Assembly: GCA_027061865.1 (NCBI GenBank)
Contig: JAMOVZ010000399.1
Coordinates: 1 to 27,936, forward strand
Direction: 5' to 3'
Source of the DNA: Desulfobacterales bacterium
Lineage (GTDB): Bacteria > Desulfobacterota > DSM-4660 > Desulfatiglandales > Desulfatiglandaceae
Length of the DNA: 27,936 nt
Part shown: piece after piece, positions 13,164 through 21,001 of the stretch
How positions within the stretch are numbered: position 1 is the stretch's first letter
Layout: each line of letters begins with the position of its first letter
The notes under the pieces: model-generated
The model's input: only the letters and a program-made list of their open reading frames with translations
The model's database searches: none
Told to the model about the DNA's origin: nothing
Made by a program: the position numbers and the translations under genes

Positions 13164-15332
13164 ATGAACAACAAGAACAACGCCACCCAAAAAGGTAATC
13201 AAGTAAAGGAGGATTGGGTCTCTAAACGGGTCAACCTGAAAATCCTTCACCAGAACCCGCCCTTGTGCAGCCCTTTGGGCCAGGACTTCGAGTATGCCAA
13301 AGAATTCCAAGACCTGGACCTCGACGCATTAAAAAAGGATCTCAAGGAGTTGATGACCCAGTCACAGGATTGGTGGCCTGCCGACTTTGGCCACTATGGC
13401 CCCTTATTTATCCGGATGGCCTGGCACAGTGCAGGCACCTACCGGATCGCTGACGGCCGTGGCGGGGGCAACAGCGGCCAGCAGCGCTTCGCTCCTTTGA
13501 ACAGCTGGCCTGACAACGTAAATCTGGACAAAGCCCGTCGGCTGCTTTGGCCCATCAAGAAAAAATACGGGGAGAAAATCTCTTGGGGAGATCTCCTGGT
13601 TCTAGCAGGAGACGTGGCCCTGGAATCTATGGGGTTCAAAACCCTAGGATTTGCAGGAGGCCGGGTGGACTGGTGGGAGCCGGATGAGAGCGTGGATTGG
13701 GGGCCAGAGGAGGAATGGCTGGAAGACAAGCGCCGCAGCCCTGAAGGCCAGCTTGAAGGCCCTCTTGCTGCCACCCAGATGGGCCTCATCTATGTGAACC
13801 CCGAGGGCCCAGGTGGAAACCCAGATCCTGTGGCTGCTGCCAGAGACATCCGCCTGGCCTTTGGCCGCATGGGCATGAATGATGAAGAGACCGTGGCGCT
13901 CATTGCAGGAGGGCACACCTTTGGAAAGTGTCACGGCGCAGGCCCCGCATCCCATCTTGGACCAGAGCCCGAGCTTGCACCTGTCCAAGAACAGGGCTTG
14001 GGATGGAAGAGCAGCTTTGGAACAGGAAAGGGCCCTGACACCATCACCAGCGGCCTGGAGGTCACTTGGACCAGTTCTCCAACACAGTGGAGCAACAACT
14101 TCTTGTGGAATCTTTTTGGCTATGAATGGGAACTTACAAAGAGCCCGGCCGGGGCCCATCAATGGGTGGCAAAGGGTGCGCCTGCAATAGTTCCAGATGC
14201 CCACGACCCCAACAAAAAGCACCCTCCCACCATGCTTACAACTGACTTGGCGCTTCGCTTTGATCCTGCTTATGAGAAGATCGCCCGCAGGTTCCTGGAA
14301 AATCCCCAAGAATTTGCCCAAGTTTTTGCCAAGGCCTGGTTTAAGCTGATCCATCGAGACCTGGGCCCCCGTTGTCGTTACCTGGGCCAGGATGTGCCTG
14401 ACGAGGAGTTTGTATGGCAAGACCCGCTCCCTCCAATTGAGCACAAGATAATTGAAGAAGGCGATATTTCAGAGCTTAAGCGTAAAATTTTGGCCTCCGG
14501 CCTATCTATACACGAACTCGTCTATACCGCGTGGTCGGCTGCTGCCACCTTCCGGGGCTCTGACAAGAGGGGAGGGGCAAATGGGGCCAGGATCAGGCTA
14601 AGCCCTCAAAAGGACTGGGAAGTAAATATGCCTGACCAGCTCGGCAAGGTGTTAAACACCCTGGAAGGGATTCAGAATGAGTTCAATACTTCCCAAGGCG
14701 GTGGCAAAAAGGTCTCCCTTGCCGACCTGATCGTCCTAGGGGGCTGCGCTGCAATAGAAGAGGCTGCAAAAAAGGCTGGCTGTGAAACAAAAGTGCCCTT
14801 CACACCAGGGCGGGTGGACGCATCTCAGGAGCAAACCGATGTGGAGACCCACAGGTTTTTGGAACCTGTGTATGACGGATTCCGCAATTACCTCAAGGCC
14901 GATTTTGGAATCCCACCAGAAGAGCTCTTGATCGACCGTGCTCAGCTCCTCACCCTGACCGCTCCAGAGATGACAGTATTGTTGGGAGGTATGCGCGTAC
15001 TTAACGCAAACTTCAAGCAATCCCCTCACGGTGTGTTCACCGAGCGGCCTGGAATCCTCACCACTGACTTCTTCGTGAACCTCTTAGATATGAACATTGA
15101 GTGGAGCCCGGTGCCTGATGATCAAAACCTCTTTGAGGGGCGCAATAGAAAGACAGGCGAGATCACTTGGACCGCCACACGGGTTGACCTGATCTTTGGC
15201 CATCACCCCCAACTTCGAGCCATAGCGGAGGTTTATGCAAGCGATGACAGCCGGGAGAAGTTTATCCAAGACTTCATCTCTGCCTGGGTCAAGGTTATGG
15301 ACATGGACCGCTTTGATATCAAATGGTGGTAA
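13164..15332 (+). CDS. katG: Catalase-peroxidase KatG
   Basis: Bifunctional haem catalase-peroxidase that destroys hydrogen peroxide; cytoplasmic, 722 residues, the normal two-domain length. The N-terminal haem domain has distal-site R84, W87 and H88 (in FIRMAWHSAGTYR) and proximal H251 in GGHTFGKCHGAG. The Trp-Tyr-Met adduct needed for catalase activity can form from W87, Y210 (LIYVNPEGP) and M236 (GRMGMND); their spacing is within one residue of the M. tuberculosis trio. The second, haem-less domain starts near residue 420 and repeats the fold. The ribosome binding site AAGGAGGT stands 5 bases before ATG. The preceding perR gene and operator-like repeats suggest peroxide induction. In an apparent anaerobe this is an oxygen-survival gene. 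Confidence 0.96.
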   Translation: MNNKNNATQKGNQVKEDWVSKRVNLKILHQNPPLCSPLGQDFEYAKEFQDLDLDALKKDLKELMTQSQDWWPADFGHYGPLFIRMAWHSAGTYRIADGRGGGNSGQQRFAPLNSWPDNVNLDKARRLLWPIKKKYGEKISWGDLLVLAGDVALESMGFKTLGFAGGRVDWWEPDESVDWGPEEEWLEDKRRSPEGQLEGPLAATQMGLIYVNPEGPGGNPDPVAAARDIRLAFGRMGMNDEETVALIAGGHTFGKCHGAGPASHLGPEPELAPVQEQGLGWKSSFGTGKGPDTITSGLEVTWTSSPTQWSNNFLWNLFGYEWELTKSPAGAHQWVAKGAPAIVPDAHDPNKKHPPTMLTTDLALRFDPAYEKIARRFLENPQEFAQVFAKAWFKLIHRDLGPRCRYLGQDVPDEEFVWQDPLPPIEHKIIEEGDISELKRKILASGLSIHELVYTAWSAAATFRGSDKRGGANGARIRLSPQKDWEVNMPDQLGKVLNTLEGIQNEFNTSQGGGKKVSLADLIVLGGCAAIEEAAKKAGCETKVPFTPGRVDASQEQTDVETHRFLEPVYDGFRNYLKADFGIPPEELLIDRAQLLTLTAPEMTVLLGGMRVLNANFKQSPHGVFTERPGILTTDFFVNLLDMNIEWSPVPDDQNLFEGRNRKTGEITWTATRVDLIFGHHPQLRAIAEVYASDDSREKFIQDFISAWVKVMDMDRFDIKWW

Positions 15333-15362
15333 ACAAGGCCATGGGGGCACCCCACCGCTGCA

Positions 15363-16499
15363 TTACTTCTTTCTTGTCTCTTCAGGGGTGGGATTGTCCC
15401 CCTCCAGGCCCGGCAGCGGAATGGAACGTGCCCTTCTGATCTCCTCGATCCTGTTGAGGGGCCTTTCAAGCTGCCTTCGCCTGGTGGTGGAAAGCGTTTC
15501 ATACTCTTTCTGCAAGTCACCTATCCGCTTGCCCATGACCTCCAGCTTCTTCAAAAACAAGCTCCACTGCTTCTTAAAGGCGCCCAGAAGGGAGAGGATC
15601 TCTGTGGAGGTCTGCTCAAGGGCGAAATTGTCCACCGCCTGCCGAATCACTGCCAGCACTGCAAAAAGAGTAAGGGGTGAGCAAGGAACCACTTTGCTTT
15701 TCAGGCTGTCATCCAAGATGCTGCTGTCTTGCTCGTGAATAAATGCATATATTTGCTCGTTGGGGATAAAGAGGAGCACATAGTCCAAGGTGTTCTGCTC
15801 AGGATCAATATAGTCCCTCGTGGCTATCTCCCTTATCCTGTTTTTCACATCCCGCAGGAACTCCTTTTTATACCTTGCCCTCTCCAGCTCAGAGTCTGCA
15901 TCAAGGTAGCGCAGGTAATTGTCCAGGGGGAACTTGACATCCATGTTCAGCCTAAAACCTTTGGGCAGAAGAAATGTGTAGTCCGGCCGTGCCCCAGTTC
16001 CATCAATGGCCTTTTGTTTGAGGTAGTTCACATTTTCCTCAAGTCCTGCAAGACGGAGCACATCTTCAGCCATCCGCTCTCCCCACTGGCCCCTCGCCTT
16101 TGTGCTGGAGAGTGCCTCCCTAAGAGAATTTGTTGTCTGAAAAAGGGCCTCGGTCTGCTCTTGAGCAAACTTGAGTTGCCTGGCCAGTTCCCCAAATTTC
16201 ACTGCCCTATCCTTTTCCAGCTCTTTGACCAGTGAAGAGAGGTTTTCCAAGTCATGGTTCATCCGGTTAAGCTGCTGATCTATCAGCTCCTTCTTTGTTT
16301 CAAGCTCTTTTGCGGTAAGCTGGCGTTCTGCATGAAGTCTCGTGCCAAGTTCCTTCAGCATGGTGTCCAGCGCTTCCTTGGTCTCTCTGGCCAGGGCCTC
16401 TGCCCCCTTTGCCTGGACCATCCTCAAGAGAAAGGCAAGGCCCAGCCCCACCAAGACACCTCCCACAAACACCCCGATCAGCAACCACAGATCTTCCAT
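15363..16499 (-). CDS. rmuC: RmuC family DNA recombination protein
   Basis: RmuC relatives limit DNA rearrangements at inverted repeats; the core has a predicted PD-(D/E)XK nuclease-like fold. The protein has an N-terminal membrane anchor (LLIGVFVGGVLVGLGLAFLL), a long coiled coil (residues about 30-120), then the conserved RmuC core: GQWGERMAEDVLRLAGLEENVNY, RPDYTFLLP, MDVKFPLDNYLRYL, RDYIDPEQNTLDYVLLFIPNE. I place the start at ATG 16499 behind GGAGAAGGG; a longer frame to 16544 would put basic residues ahead of the membrane anchor and has no ribosome binding site. Its 3' end is convergent with katG, 30 bases away. Function in this organism is by family only. Confidence 0.9.
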   Translation of the reverse strand: MEDLWLLIGVFVGGVLVGLGLAFLLRMVQAKGAEALARETKEALDTMLKELGTRLHAERQLTAKELETKKELIDQQLNRMNHDLENLSSLVKELEKDRAVKFGELARQLKFAQEQTEALFQTTNSLREALSSTKARGQWGERMAEDVLRLAGLEENVNYLKQKAIDGTGARPDYTFLLPKGFRLNMDVKFPLDNYLRYLDADSELERARYKKEFLRDVKNRIREIATRDYIDPEQNTLDYVLLFIPNEQIYAFIHEQDSSILDDSLKSKVVPCSPLTLFAVLAVIRQAVDNFALEQTSTEILSLLGAFKKQWSLFLKKLEVMGKRIGDLQKEYETLSTTRRRQLERPLNRIEEIRRARSIPLPGLEGDNPTPEETRKK

Positions 16500-16543
16500 A
16501 AATATTGCCCTTCTCCAGCCCAATAGCGCCCTTCTCCTGTGCA

Positions 16544-16572
16544 CTCTAAGGGCTTGGCTTCTTTTTTGTCAA
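16544..16572 (-). promoter_or_regulatory. Promoter candidate for rmuC
   Basis: On the minus strand: TTGACA (16572-16567), 17 bases, TTAGAG (16549-16544), about 45 bases before the rmuC start. The -35 is perfect and the -10 is weak. Confidence 0.4.
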
Positions 16573-16633
16573 CCCTCCCCTTAGGGCCGTCGTCTAAAGG
16601 AGAAACGAAAATCCTTGAATATTGGAATGAATT

Positions 16634-17197
16634 GTGGATATAGTTCGATCCATGGACCGGGATGCCAAACCTCATATCATGATATTGGGCGTGGGGAATA
16701 TCCTGTTCCGTGACGAGGGGCTGGGGGTTCGGGTCATAGAGCGCCTCCAACAACTATATGAATTTCCAGGACATGTCTCTGTGGTTGACGGCGGTGTGCT
16801 TGGCCTGAATCTTCTAGGAACAATAGCGGAACCAGATAAGCTGATCGTAGTGGATGCAATAAGAAACGGTGGCAGCCCAGGAACCCTTTACAGGCTCTCT
16901 GGTGAGGAAATCCCCAAGAGGATCTTTGCCAAAAACTCGCTTCACCAAGTAGACCTCCTGGAGGCCCTTACCTTGTGCCAGGCCCTTGATAAAGTGCCAG
17001 AGACCGTAATCATAGGCGTGGAACCAGAAGACATTGAAACCCTGAGCATAGAGTTAACTGAAACTGTAAGGGCCAGGATTGATGATCTGATAGCAAAGGT
17101 TTTGGAGGAATTGGCCCGCCTTGGGGTCAGTCCCACAAGGAAACAGGACATGGGGATGGAAGACGATGTGCCTTGCAATACCTGCCAAGATCGTTGA
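16634..17197 (+). CDS. [NiFe]-hydrogenase maturation endopeptidase (HyaD/HybD type)
   Basis: Protease that clips the C-terminal peptide of a [NiFe]-hydrogenase large subunit after nickel insertion. The protein opens with ILGVGNILFRDEGLGVRVIE and follows HybD closely: VVDGGVLGLNLLG, VVDAIRNGGSPGTLYR, SLHQVDLLEAL, IIGVEPEDIE. The nickel-sensing ligands of HybD (E16, D62, H93) correspond to E28, D74 and H104, with spacings 46 and 30 against 46 and 31. The start is either GTG 16634 or ATG 16652; neither has a strong ribosome binding site. A C-terminal extension carries a CNTC motif. The gene overlaps hypC by 32 bases. No hydrogenase structural gene is in the window, so the target lies elsewhere. 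Confidence 0.9.
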   Translation: MDIVRSMDRDAKPHIMILGVGNILFRDEGLGVRVIERLQQLYEFPGHVSVVDGGVLGLNLLGTIAEPDKLIVVDAIRNGGSPGTLYRLSGEEIPKRIFAKNSLHQVDLLEALTLCQALDKVPETVIIGVEPEDIETLSIELTETVRARIDDLIAKVLEELARLGVSPTRKQDMGMEDDVPCNTCQDR

Positions 17198-17399
17198 GAT
17201 AAGGGACGGAATGGGAATAATAGATATGGATGGGACCCGCAGGGAAGTCAGCCTCCTCTTACTGGAAGAACCCAAGGTGGGGGAGTATGTAATAGTTCAT
17301 GCAGGTTTTGCCATCCACAAGGTTGATGAACAAGAGGCCCAGGAGTCTTTAAAAGTGCTAAGGGAACTGGCTGCCATGGGTTCAAAGGATAGCACATAA
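17166..17399 (+). CDS. hypC: Hydrogenase assembly chaperone HypC/HybG/HupF
   Basis: Small chaperone of 77 residues that carries the Fe(CN)2CO precursor between HypD and the immature hydrogenase large subunit. The N-terminus MCLAIPAKI contains the essential C2, and the OB-fold body has DMDGTRREVSLLLL, VGEYVIVHAGFAIHKVDE and the usual helical tail. I start it at ATG 17166, since C2 must follow the initiator directly; the open frame extends further upstream. It overlaps the maturation protease gene in another frame, so translation is coupled. HypA, B, D, E and F are not in this window. Confidence 0.93.
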   Translation: MCLAIPAKIVEIRDGMGIIDMDGTRREVSLLLLEEPKVGEYVIVHAGFAIHKVDEQEAQESLKVLRELAAMGSKDST

Positions 17400-17419
17400 A
17401 ATGGAAGAGGGGGTTTCCC

Positions 17420-17533
17420 TTGACAAGGTAATTAATTTTTATTAAGGTTGTGCAGGTTTTCACATGAGTGGATTTATATGTTTCCAGGAGTTTGAGGGGG
17501 GTTAACGGCTAACAAAAGGAGGTGAACGCGGTA
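17420..17533 (+). promoter_or_regulatory. Upstream region of the cytochrome c3 gene with weak promoter and strong ribosome binding site
   Basis: TTGACA (17420-17425) is a perfect -35; the best-spaced -10 (TAAGGT at 17443-17448) is weak. AAAGGAGG near 17515-17522 is a strong ribosome binding site 11 bases before ATG 17534, which fixes that ATG over the GTG at 17522 that overlaps the site. Confidence 0.35.
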
Positions 17534-17956
17534 ATGAAGGGGAAATTTTTAGGCGCATTTATAGGTGTTCTTGTTTGTTTCATGTTCGTGGCAGGAGGGG
17601 CCTTGACAGCAGCCGATGTGCCCGAAAAGGTCACAATAGAAAATTCGGGCTATAAAAAAGACAAGAAAGGGCCCGTAATACTTTCACACAAAAAACATTC
17701 AGCCGAGTACAAGGTGGCCTGCACAGAGTGCCATCACGTTTATAAGGACGGCAAGAATGTGTGGAAGGAGGGGGACCCGGTAAAGAAATGCTCAGAGTGC
17801 CACAACCCTAAGAAAAAACAAGGTAAAATTTTAAAACTGCAAAACGCCTATCACAAAAACTGCAAAAGCTGTCACAAAAAAATCATAAAGGCGGGAAAAG
17901 GCAAGCCGCCATTCAAAAAGTGCACCCAGTGCCACCAGAAAAAGAAGAAAAAGTAG
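17534..17956 (+). CDS. Periplasmic tetraheme cytochrome c3 (class III), very lysine-rich
   Basis: Electron carrier typical of sulfate reducers, usually the partner of periplasmic hydrogenases. The 140-residue precursor has a signal peptide (residues 1-26, cleavage likely near LTA-AD). Four haem motifs, all C-X2-C-H, lie at 63-67, 86-90, 110-114 and 130-134. The distal ligands are H52 and H55 (three apart), H68 next to a haem-binding H67, and H107, the same pattern as H22, H25, H35 and H70 of D. vulgaris TpI-c3. So all four hemes should be bis-histidine. It is rich in lysine throughout and ends in five lysines. It sits 134 bases after hypC, which fits a link to hydrogenase, but it has its own promoter candidate and a strong terminator. 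Confidence 0.93.
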   Translation: MKGKFLGAFIGVLVCFMFVAGGALTAADVPEKVTIENSGYKKDKKGPVILSHKKHSAEYKVACTECHHVYKDGKNVWKEGDPVKKCSECHNPKKKQGKILKLQNAYHKNCKSCHKKIIKAGKGKPPFKKCTQCHQKKKKK

Positions 17957-17976
17957 AACCCTTCAAGCATTACATC

Positions 17977-18006
17977 AAAAAGGGGAGCTGGTCGGCTCCC
18001 CTTTTT
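17977..18006. terminator. Bidirectional intrinsic terminator
   Basis: AAAAAGGGGAGC (17977-17988) pairs perfectly with GCTCCCCTTTTT (17995-18006) across a 6-base loop. It reads as a hairpin plus T-run on both strands and separates the cytochrome gene from the convergent transporter gene. Confidence 0.92.
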
Positions 18007-18016
18007 GCTATGAGCC

Positions 18017-18949
18017 TCATTTCGCCAAAGTTTCTATCCCTATCTTTCGGCCTTTTGTCAGGCTAAGCCACATAAAATAAACAATCATGAACGTGGTCAG
18101 AATTGCCGCTGGAAGGGCAGCGGTCTTTCCAAAAAGGACCAGTGCTATGCCTGCTGCAGTGCCGGCGTTTTTAAGGGTTCCCAAGAGCTTGATGCTTATC
18201 CCTCTGGATCTCTCAATTCCCAAGAACCGGCTCACCAAGTCTATGGCACCCCCGAGGAGAAAAGTGGCTGAAAATGAAATTGCAAAGAGGGGCAAAATGT
18301 CCTTTGGGCTGCTAAAGAAAATCCCCCGGTTTAGGCCTATGATGCTATAAATTACCACGAAAAAACCCCAGTTGGTGATGGGCCCTTTGTAGGGAAGAAT
18401 GGGGCTGTCCATTTTGAGCCGCACCAGGATCTGAGAGGCTATTATGGGGCCCACGACCAGCAGAAGAAGAATGAGGAGGACCTTTCCGGGATTGATAACG
18501 GCGGTGCCCAAGAAAAGAAGGCACAATATGGGTGTGAGGAGCAGACCGCAAAGATAGCCTCCGATGGTAGCCATAAGGGAAAAGGAGGTGTCTCCGCCCA
18601 AAAGGCCCGTAAAGGGTATGATGGCAACAGCGGGTGGCACCGCCGCCACTAGCACGATCCCGCTCCAAAGGATCTTGTCTGAGACCAACAAAGTGCCTAA
18701 TCCGATCAGGACTCCTGAGTGTATTACAAAATTCATCAGGAGTCCCACTATAATAGGAAGAGCCATGGAACGATTAATTCTGAAAAACCCTTTAGGAACC
18801 CCAAGGGTGGAAACCGTCATCACCACGGCCAAGGCAGGGAGAACCCCCCATTTGGTAAACTTGGCCCACTCACCGAAAAAGAGTCCGAGAAAGAGGGCAA
18901 GAGAGAAAATAAAATTCCTGTGAACAAGAAAGGACTTGATTTTTTTCAT
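18017..18949 (-). CDS. BASS-family (bile acid:sodium symporter-like) membrane transporter
   Basis: Inner-membrane protein of 310 residues with about nine to ten hydrophobic segments. It matches the SBF/BASS superfamily, especially around residues 105-135 (LVAAVPPAVAIIPFTGLLGGD), the crossover helix region, and a C-terminal GTLKNAGTAAGIALVLFG stretch that resembles the second crossover. Substrates in bacterial members are mostly unknown (bile acids, pantoate, 2-keto acids and others with sodium). It is not an Acr3 arsenite exporter as far as I can see, despite the ArsS/ArsM fusion 3.2 kb away. The start is ATG 18949 with AAGGA 8 bases ahead. It is divergent from the GH13 gene across 134 bases. 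Confidence 0.82.
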   Translation of the reverse strand: MKKIKSFLVHRNFIFSLALFLGLFFGEWAKFTKWGVLPALAVVMTVSTLGVPKGFFRINRSMALPIIVGLLMNFVIHSGVLIGLGTLLVSDKILWSGIVLVAAVPPAVAIIPFTGLLGGDTSFSLMATIGGYLCGLLLTPILCLLFLGTAVINPGKVLLILLLLVVGPIIASQILVRLKMDSPILPYKGPITNWGFFVVIYSIIGLNRGIFFSSPKDILPLFAISFSATFLLGGAIDLVSRFLGIERSRGISIKLLGTLKNAGTAAGIALVLFGKTAALPAAILTTFMIVYFMWLSLTKGRKIGIETLAK

Positions 18950-19083
18950 CCTCTTTTTCCTTTTCGTGCCCCCTGTGCGACCTTCCAGGGCTGGGCAAGG
19001 CTAAAGTATCCTTTTAGTCAGCCGATGCAACATATGGCAACACATTTAACTAGTCAAGATCTTACTGGCTCATTCTGCAAAAT

Positions 19084-20991
19084 ATGGAACAAGTAATGAT
19101 GACCCCTATACCGGCACAAAGTTTTCCCCTGCCCTCTTTCCAGGATGATCAAAAGAAGGGCTTCTGCCATTGGCATGAACCTGATTACAGCAGGCCCCTT
19201 CTTCGCATTCCAAAGAAGGCAAGAAAGAGGATGTTTGACAGACTTGCTTTCCTGTACGGCCATAGCACAGCCAAGCGATACATGCCTGAACTTGAGCGGT
19301 TGCTCAAGGTGTACTGGGCCCACAAGACCCCCGGAATGATAGAGGACGAAAAGCGCTTCAACCCCACTGAGAGATTCACTGAAAAGGATATTATACTCAT
19401 TACTTACGGTGATCTTTTAAGGGGAAATGATCCCTCTCCTCTCACCACTTTGGCGAGATTTTGTGATACCTACCTTGAAGGCACTATTAATACTCTTCAC
19501 ATTCTTCCCTTCTTTCCCTCATCATCTGACAGGGGCTTTGCGGTCATAGACTTTGAAACCGTAGATCCCCACCTTGGGACGTGGGATGATATAGAAAGGC
19601 TGAAGAGTTCTTACAAGCTTATGTTTGACGGGGTGATAAATCACGTATCATCCAAGAGCAGATGGTTTCAAGAATTTCTCAATGGAAATCCATTTTACAA
19701 GAATTTCTTTATCTCTTATGACTCCCCTGACGCCCTTACCCCAGAACAAAAGAAAATAATATTTAGGCCTCGAACATCTGATATTTTGACCCCATTTCTC
19801 ACCATTTCAGGGAAAAAATACGTCTGGACCACCTTTTCTCCTGACCAGATAGATTTGAACTACAAGAATCCCCAGGTTCTAATGCGGGTTATAGAGATCC
19901 TGCTCACATATGTTAGGCGAGGTGCGGATATTATCCGTTTGGATGCGGTAACTTACCTCTGGGCAGAGCCAGGCACCAGATGTGTCCATCTTGAGCAAAC
20001 TCACCAAATAATAAAGCTCTTCAGAGACATACTGGATGTGGTGGCCCCCAAGGTAGCAATTATTACAGAGACCAATGTGCCCCATCATGAAAACATATCT
20101 TATTTCGGAGATGGTTATGACGAGGCCCAGATGGTCTATAACTTTGCCCTCCCTCCCCTGGTTCTCTACACATTTTACAGGGAAGATGCCACGGCCATTT
20201 CACGATGGGCCTCACAGTTGGAAAATCCCTCGCCGTGCGCCACCTTTTTCAACTTCCTCGACTCCCATGATGGCATTGGGCTAATGGGGGTTAGAGATCT
20301 GCTGCCAACTGAGGAGATTAACTTCATCATAGACAGGGCTGTGGACCATGGCGGCCTAATTTCGTACAAAGGCGGGCCCGAGGGTGAGAAGGAGCCTTAT
20401 GAGATCAACATCACCTGGTTTAGCGCCTTGAACAAGGAAGACTCCGGGGAAGACATCGCCTTCCAAGTAAAGAGGTTTGTGGCTTCCAGGGCAATTGCCC
20501 TGGTTTTACAGGGTGTGCCAGGTATATACCTCCACAGCCTCATTGGGACACAGAACGATATTAATGCAGTGTTGGCAACTAACTCCAACAGGGAAATCAA
20601 CCGAACAGTCATAAAAGAGGACCTCATAAATCAGGCCTTGGCTGATCCTCTGTCCAAGATCTCGCGTATCAATCGGGAGTTGGGAAGACTAATAACCCTC
20701 AGAACCCAGGAAAAAGCCTTCCATCCCAATGCATCACAAAGAGTTTTGAATATATCCCCGAAGGTATTCAGTGTTGTAAGAGTGGCGCCTGACCAAAGTG
20801 AAACCCTGCTCTGCCTGATAAATGTATCAAGGAAGCCTCTGCACATCGATATTAAGCTTTCCGGATTCTCGCTTGAAGCCTCACACTGGATTGATCTGGT
20901 CGGTGGCATGGAATGGTGGGCAGACGACGGGCTCATATCCATCAGCCTCATGCCCTATGATATAGCCTGGCTCAAATCACAGGATTCTTAA
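19084..20991 (+). CDS. GH13 subfamily 18 sugar phosphorylase, glucosylglycerate phosphorylase-like
   Basis: Cytoplasmic alpha-glucoside phosphorylase, 635 residues, related to sucrose, glucosylglycerol and 2-O-glucosylglycerate phosphorylases. The TIM barrel has DRGFAVIDFETVDPHLGTWDDIE, DGVINHVSSKSRWF, the nucleophile D287 in IIRLDAVTYLWAEPGT, the acid/base E329 in ITETNVPHHEN and the transition-state aspartate D393 in FLDSHDGIG. The AEPGTRCVHL stretch after the nucleophile resembles glucosylglycerate phosphorylases (YcjM-like) rather than true sucrose phosphorylases; this is a recollection of family patterns, so the substrate is only likely. An N-terminal extension of about 100 residues precedes the barrel, as in long members. 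Starts at 19084, 19096 or 19099 are possible; none has a strong ribosome binding site. No kinase or transporter of an obvious sugar route adjoins it. Confidence 0.87.
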   Translation: MEQVMMTPIPAQSFPLPSFQDDQKKGFCHWHEPDYSRPLLRIPKKARKRMFDRLAFLYGHSTAKRYMPELERLLKVYWAHKTPGMIEDEKRFNPTERFTEKDIILITYGDLLRGNDPSPLTTLARFCDTYLEGTINTLHILPFFPSSSDRGFAVIDFETVDPHLGTWDDIERLKSSYKLMFDGVINHVSSKSRWFQEFLNGNPFYKNFFISYDSPDALTPEQKKIIFRPRTSDILTPFLTISGKKYVWTTFSPDQIDLNYKNPQVLMRVIEILLTYVRRGADIIRLDAVTYLWAEPGTRCVHLEQTHQIIKLFRDILDVVAPKVAIITETNVPHHENISYFGDGYDEAQMVYNFALPPLVLYTFYREDATAISRWASQLENPSPCATFFNFLDSHDGIGLMGVRDLLPTEEINFIIDRAVDHGGLISYKGGPEGEKEPYEINITWFSALNKEDSGEDIAFQVKRFVASRAIALVLQGVPGIYLHSLIGTQNDINAVLATNSNREINRTVIKEDLINQALADPLSKISRINRELGRLITLRTQEKAFHPNASQRVLNISPKVFSVVRVAPDQSETLLCLINVSRKPLHIDIKLSGFSLEASHWIDLVGGMEWWADDGLISISLMPYDIAWLKSQDS

Positions 20992-21001
20992 AAAGGCAAA
21001 C

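Noticed and set aside
13644..14444. Long antisense open frame within katG
   Set aside because: It lies wholly opposite a strongly conserved gene, has no recognisable domain and reflects GC-rich codon bias. The same applies to the long antisense frames inside the AOR gene (5913-6407) and the aminotransferase gene (11579-12343).
18017..18949. Acr3 arsenite exporter paired with the ArsS-ArsM gene
   Set aside because: The hydrophobic pattern and the VAAVPPAVAIIP region fit BASS transporters; I see no Acr3 signature, and the genes are 3.2 kb apart with unrelated genes between.
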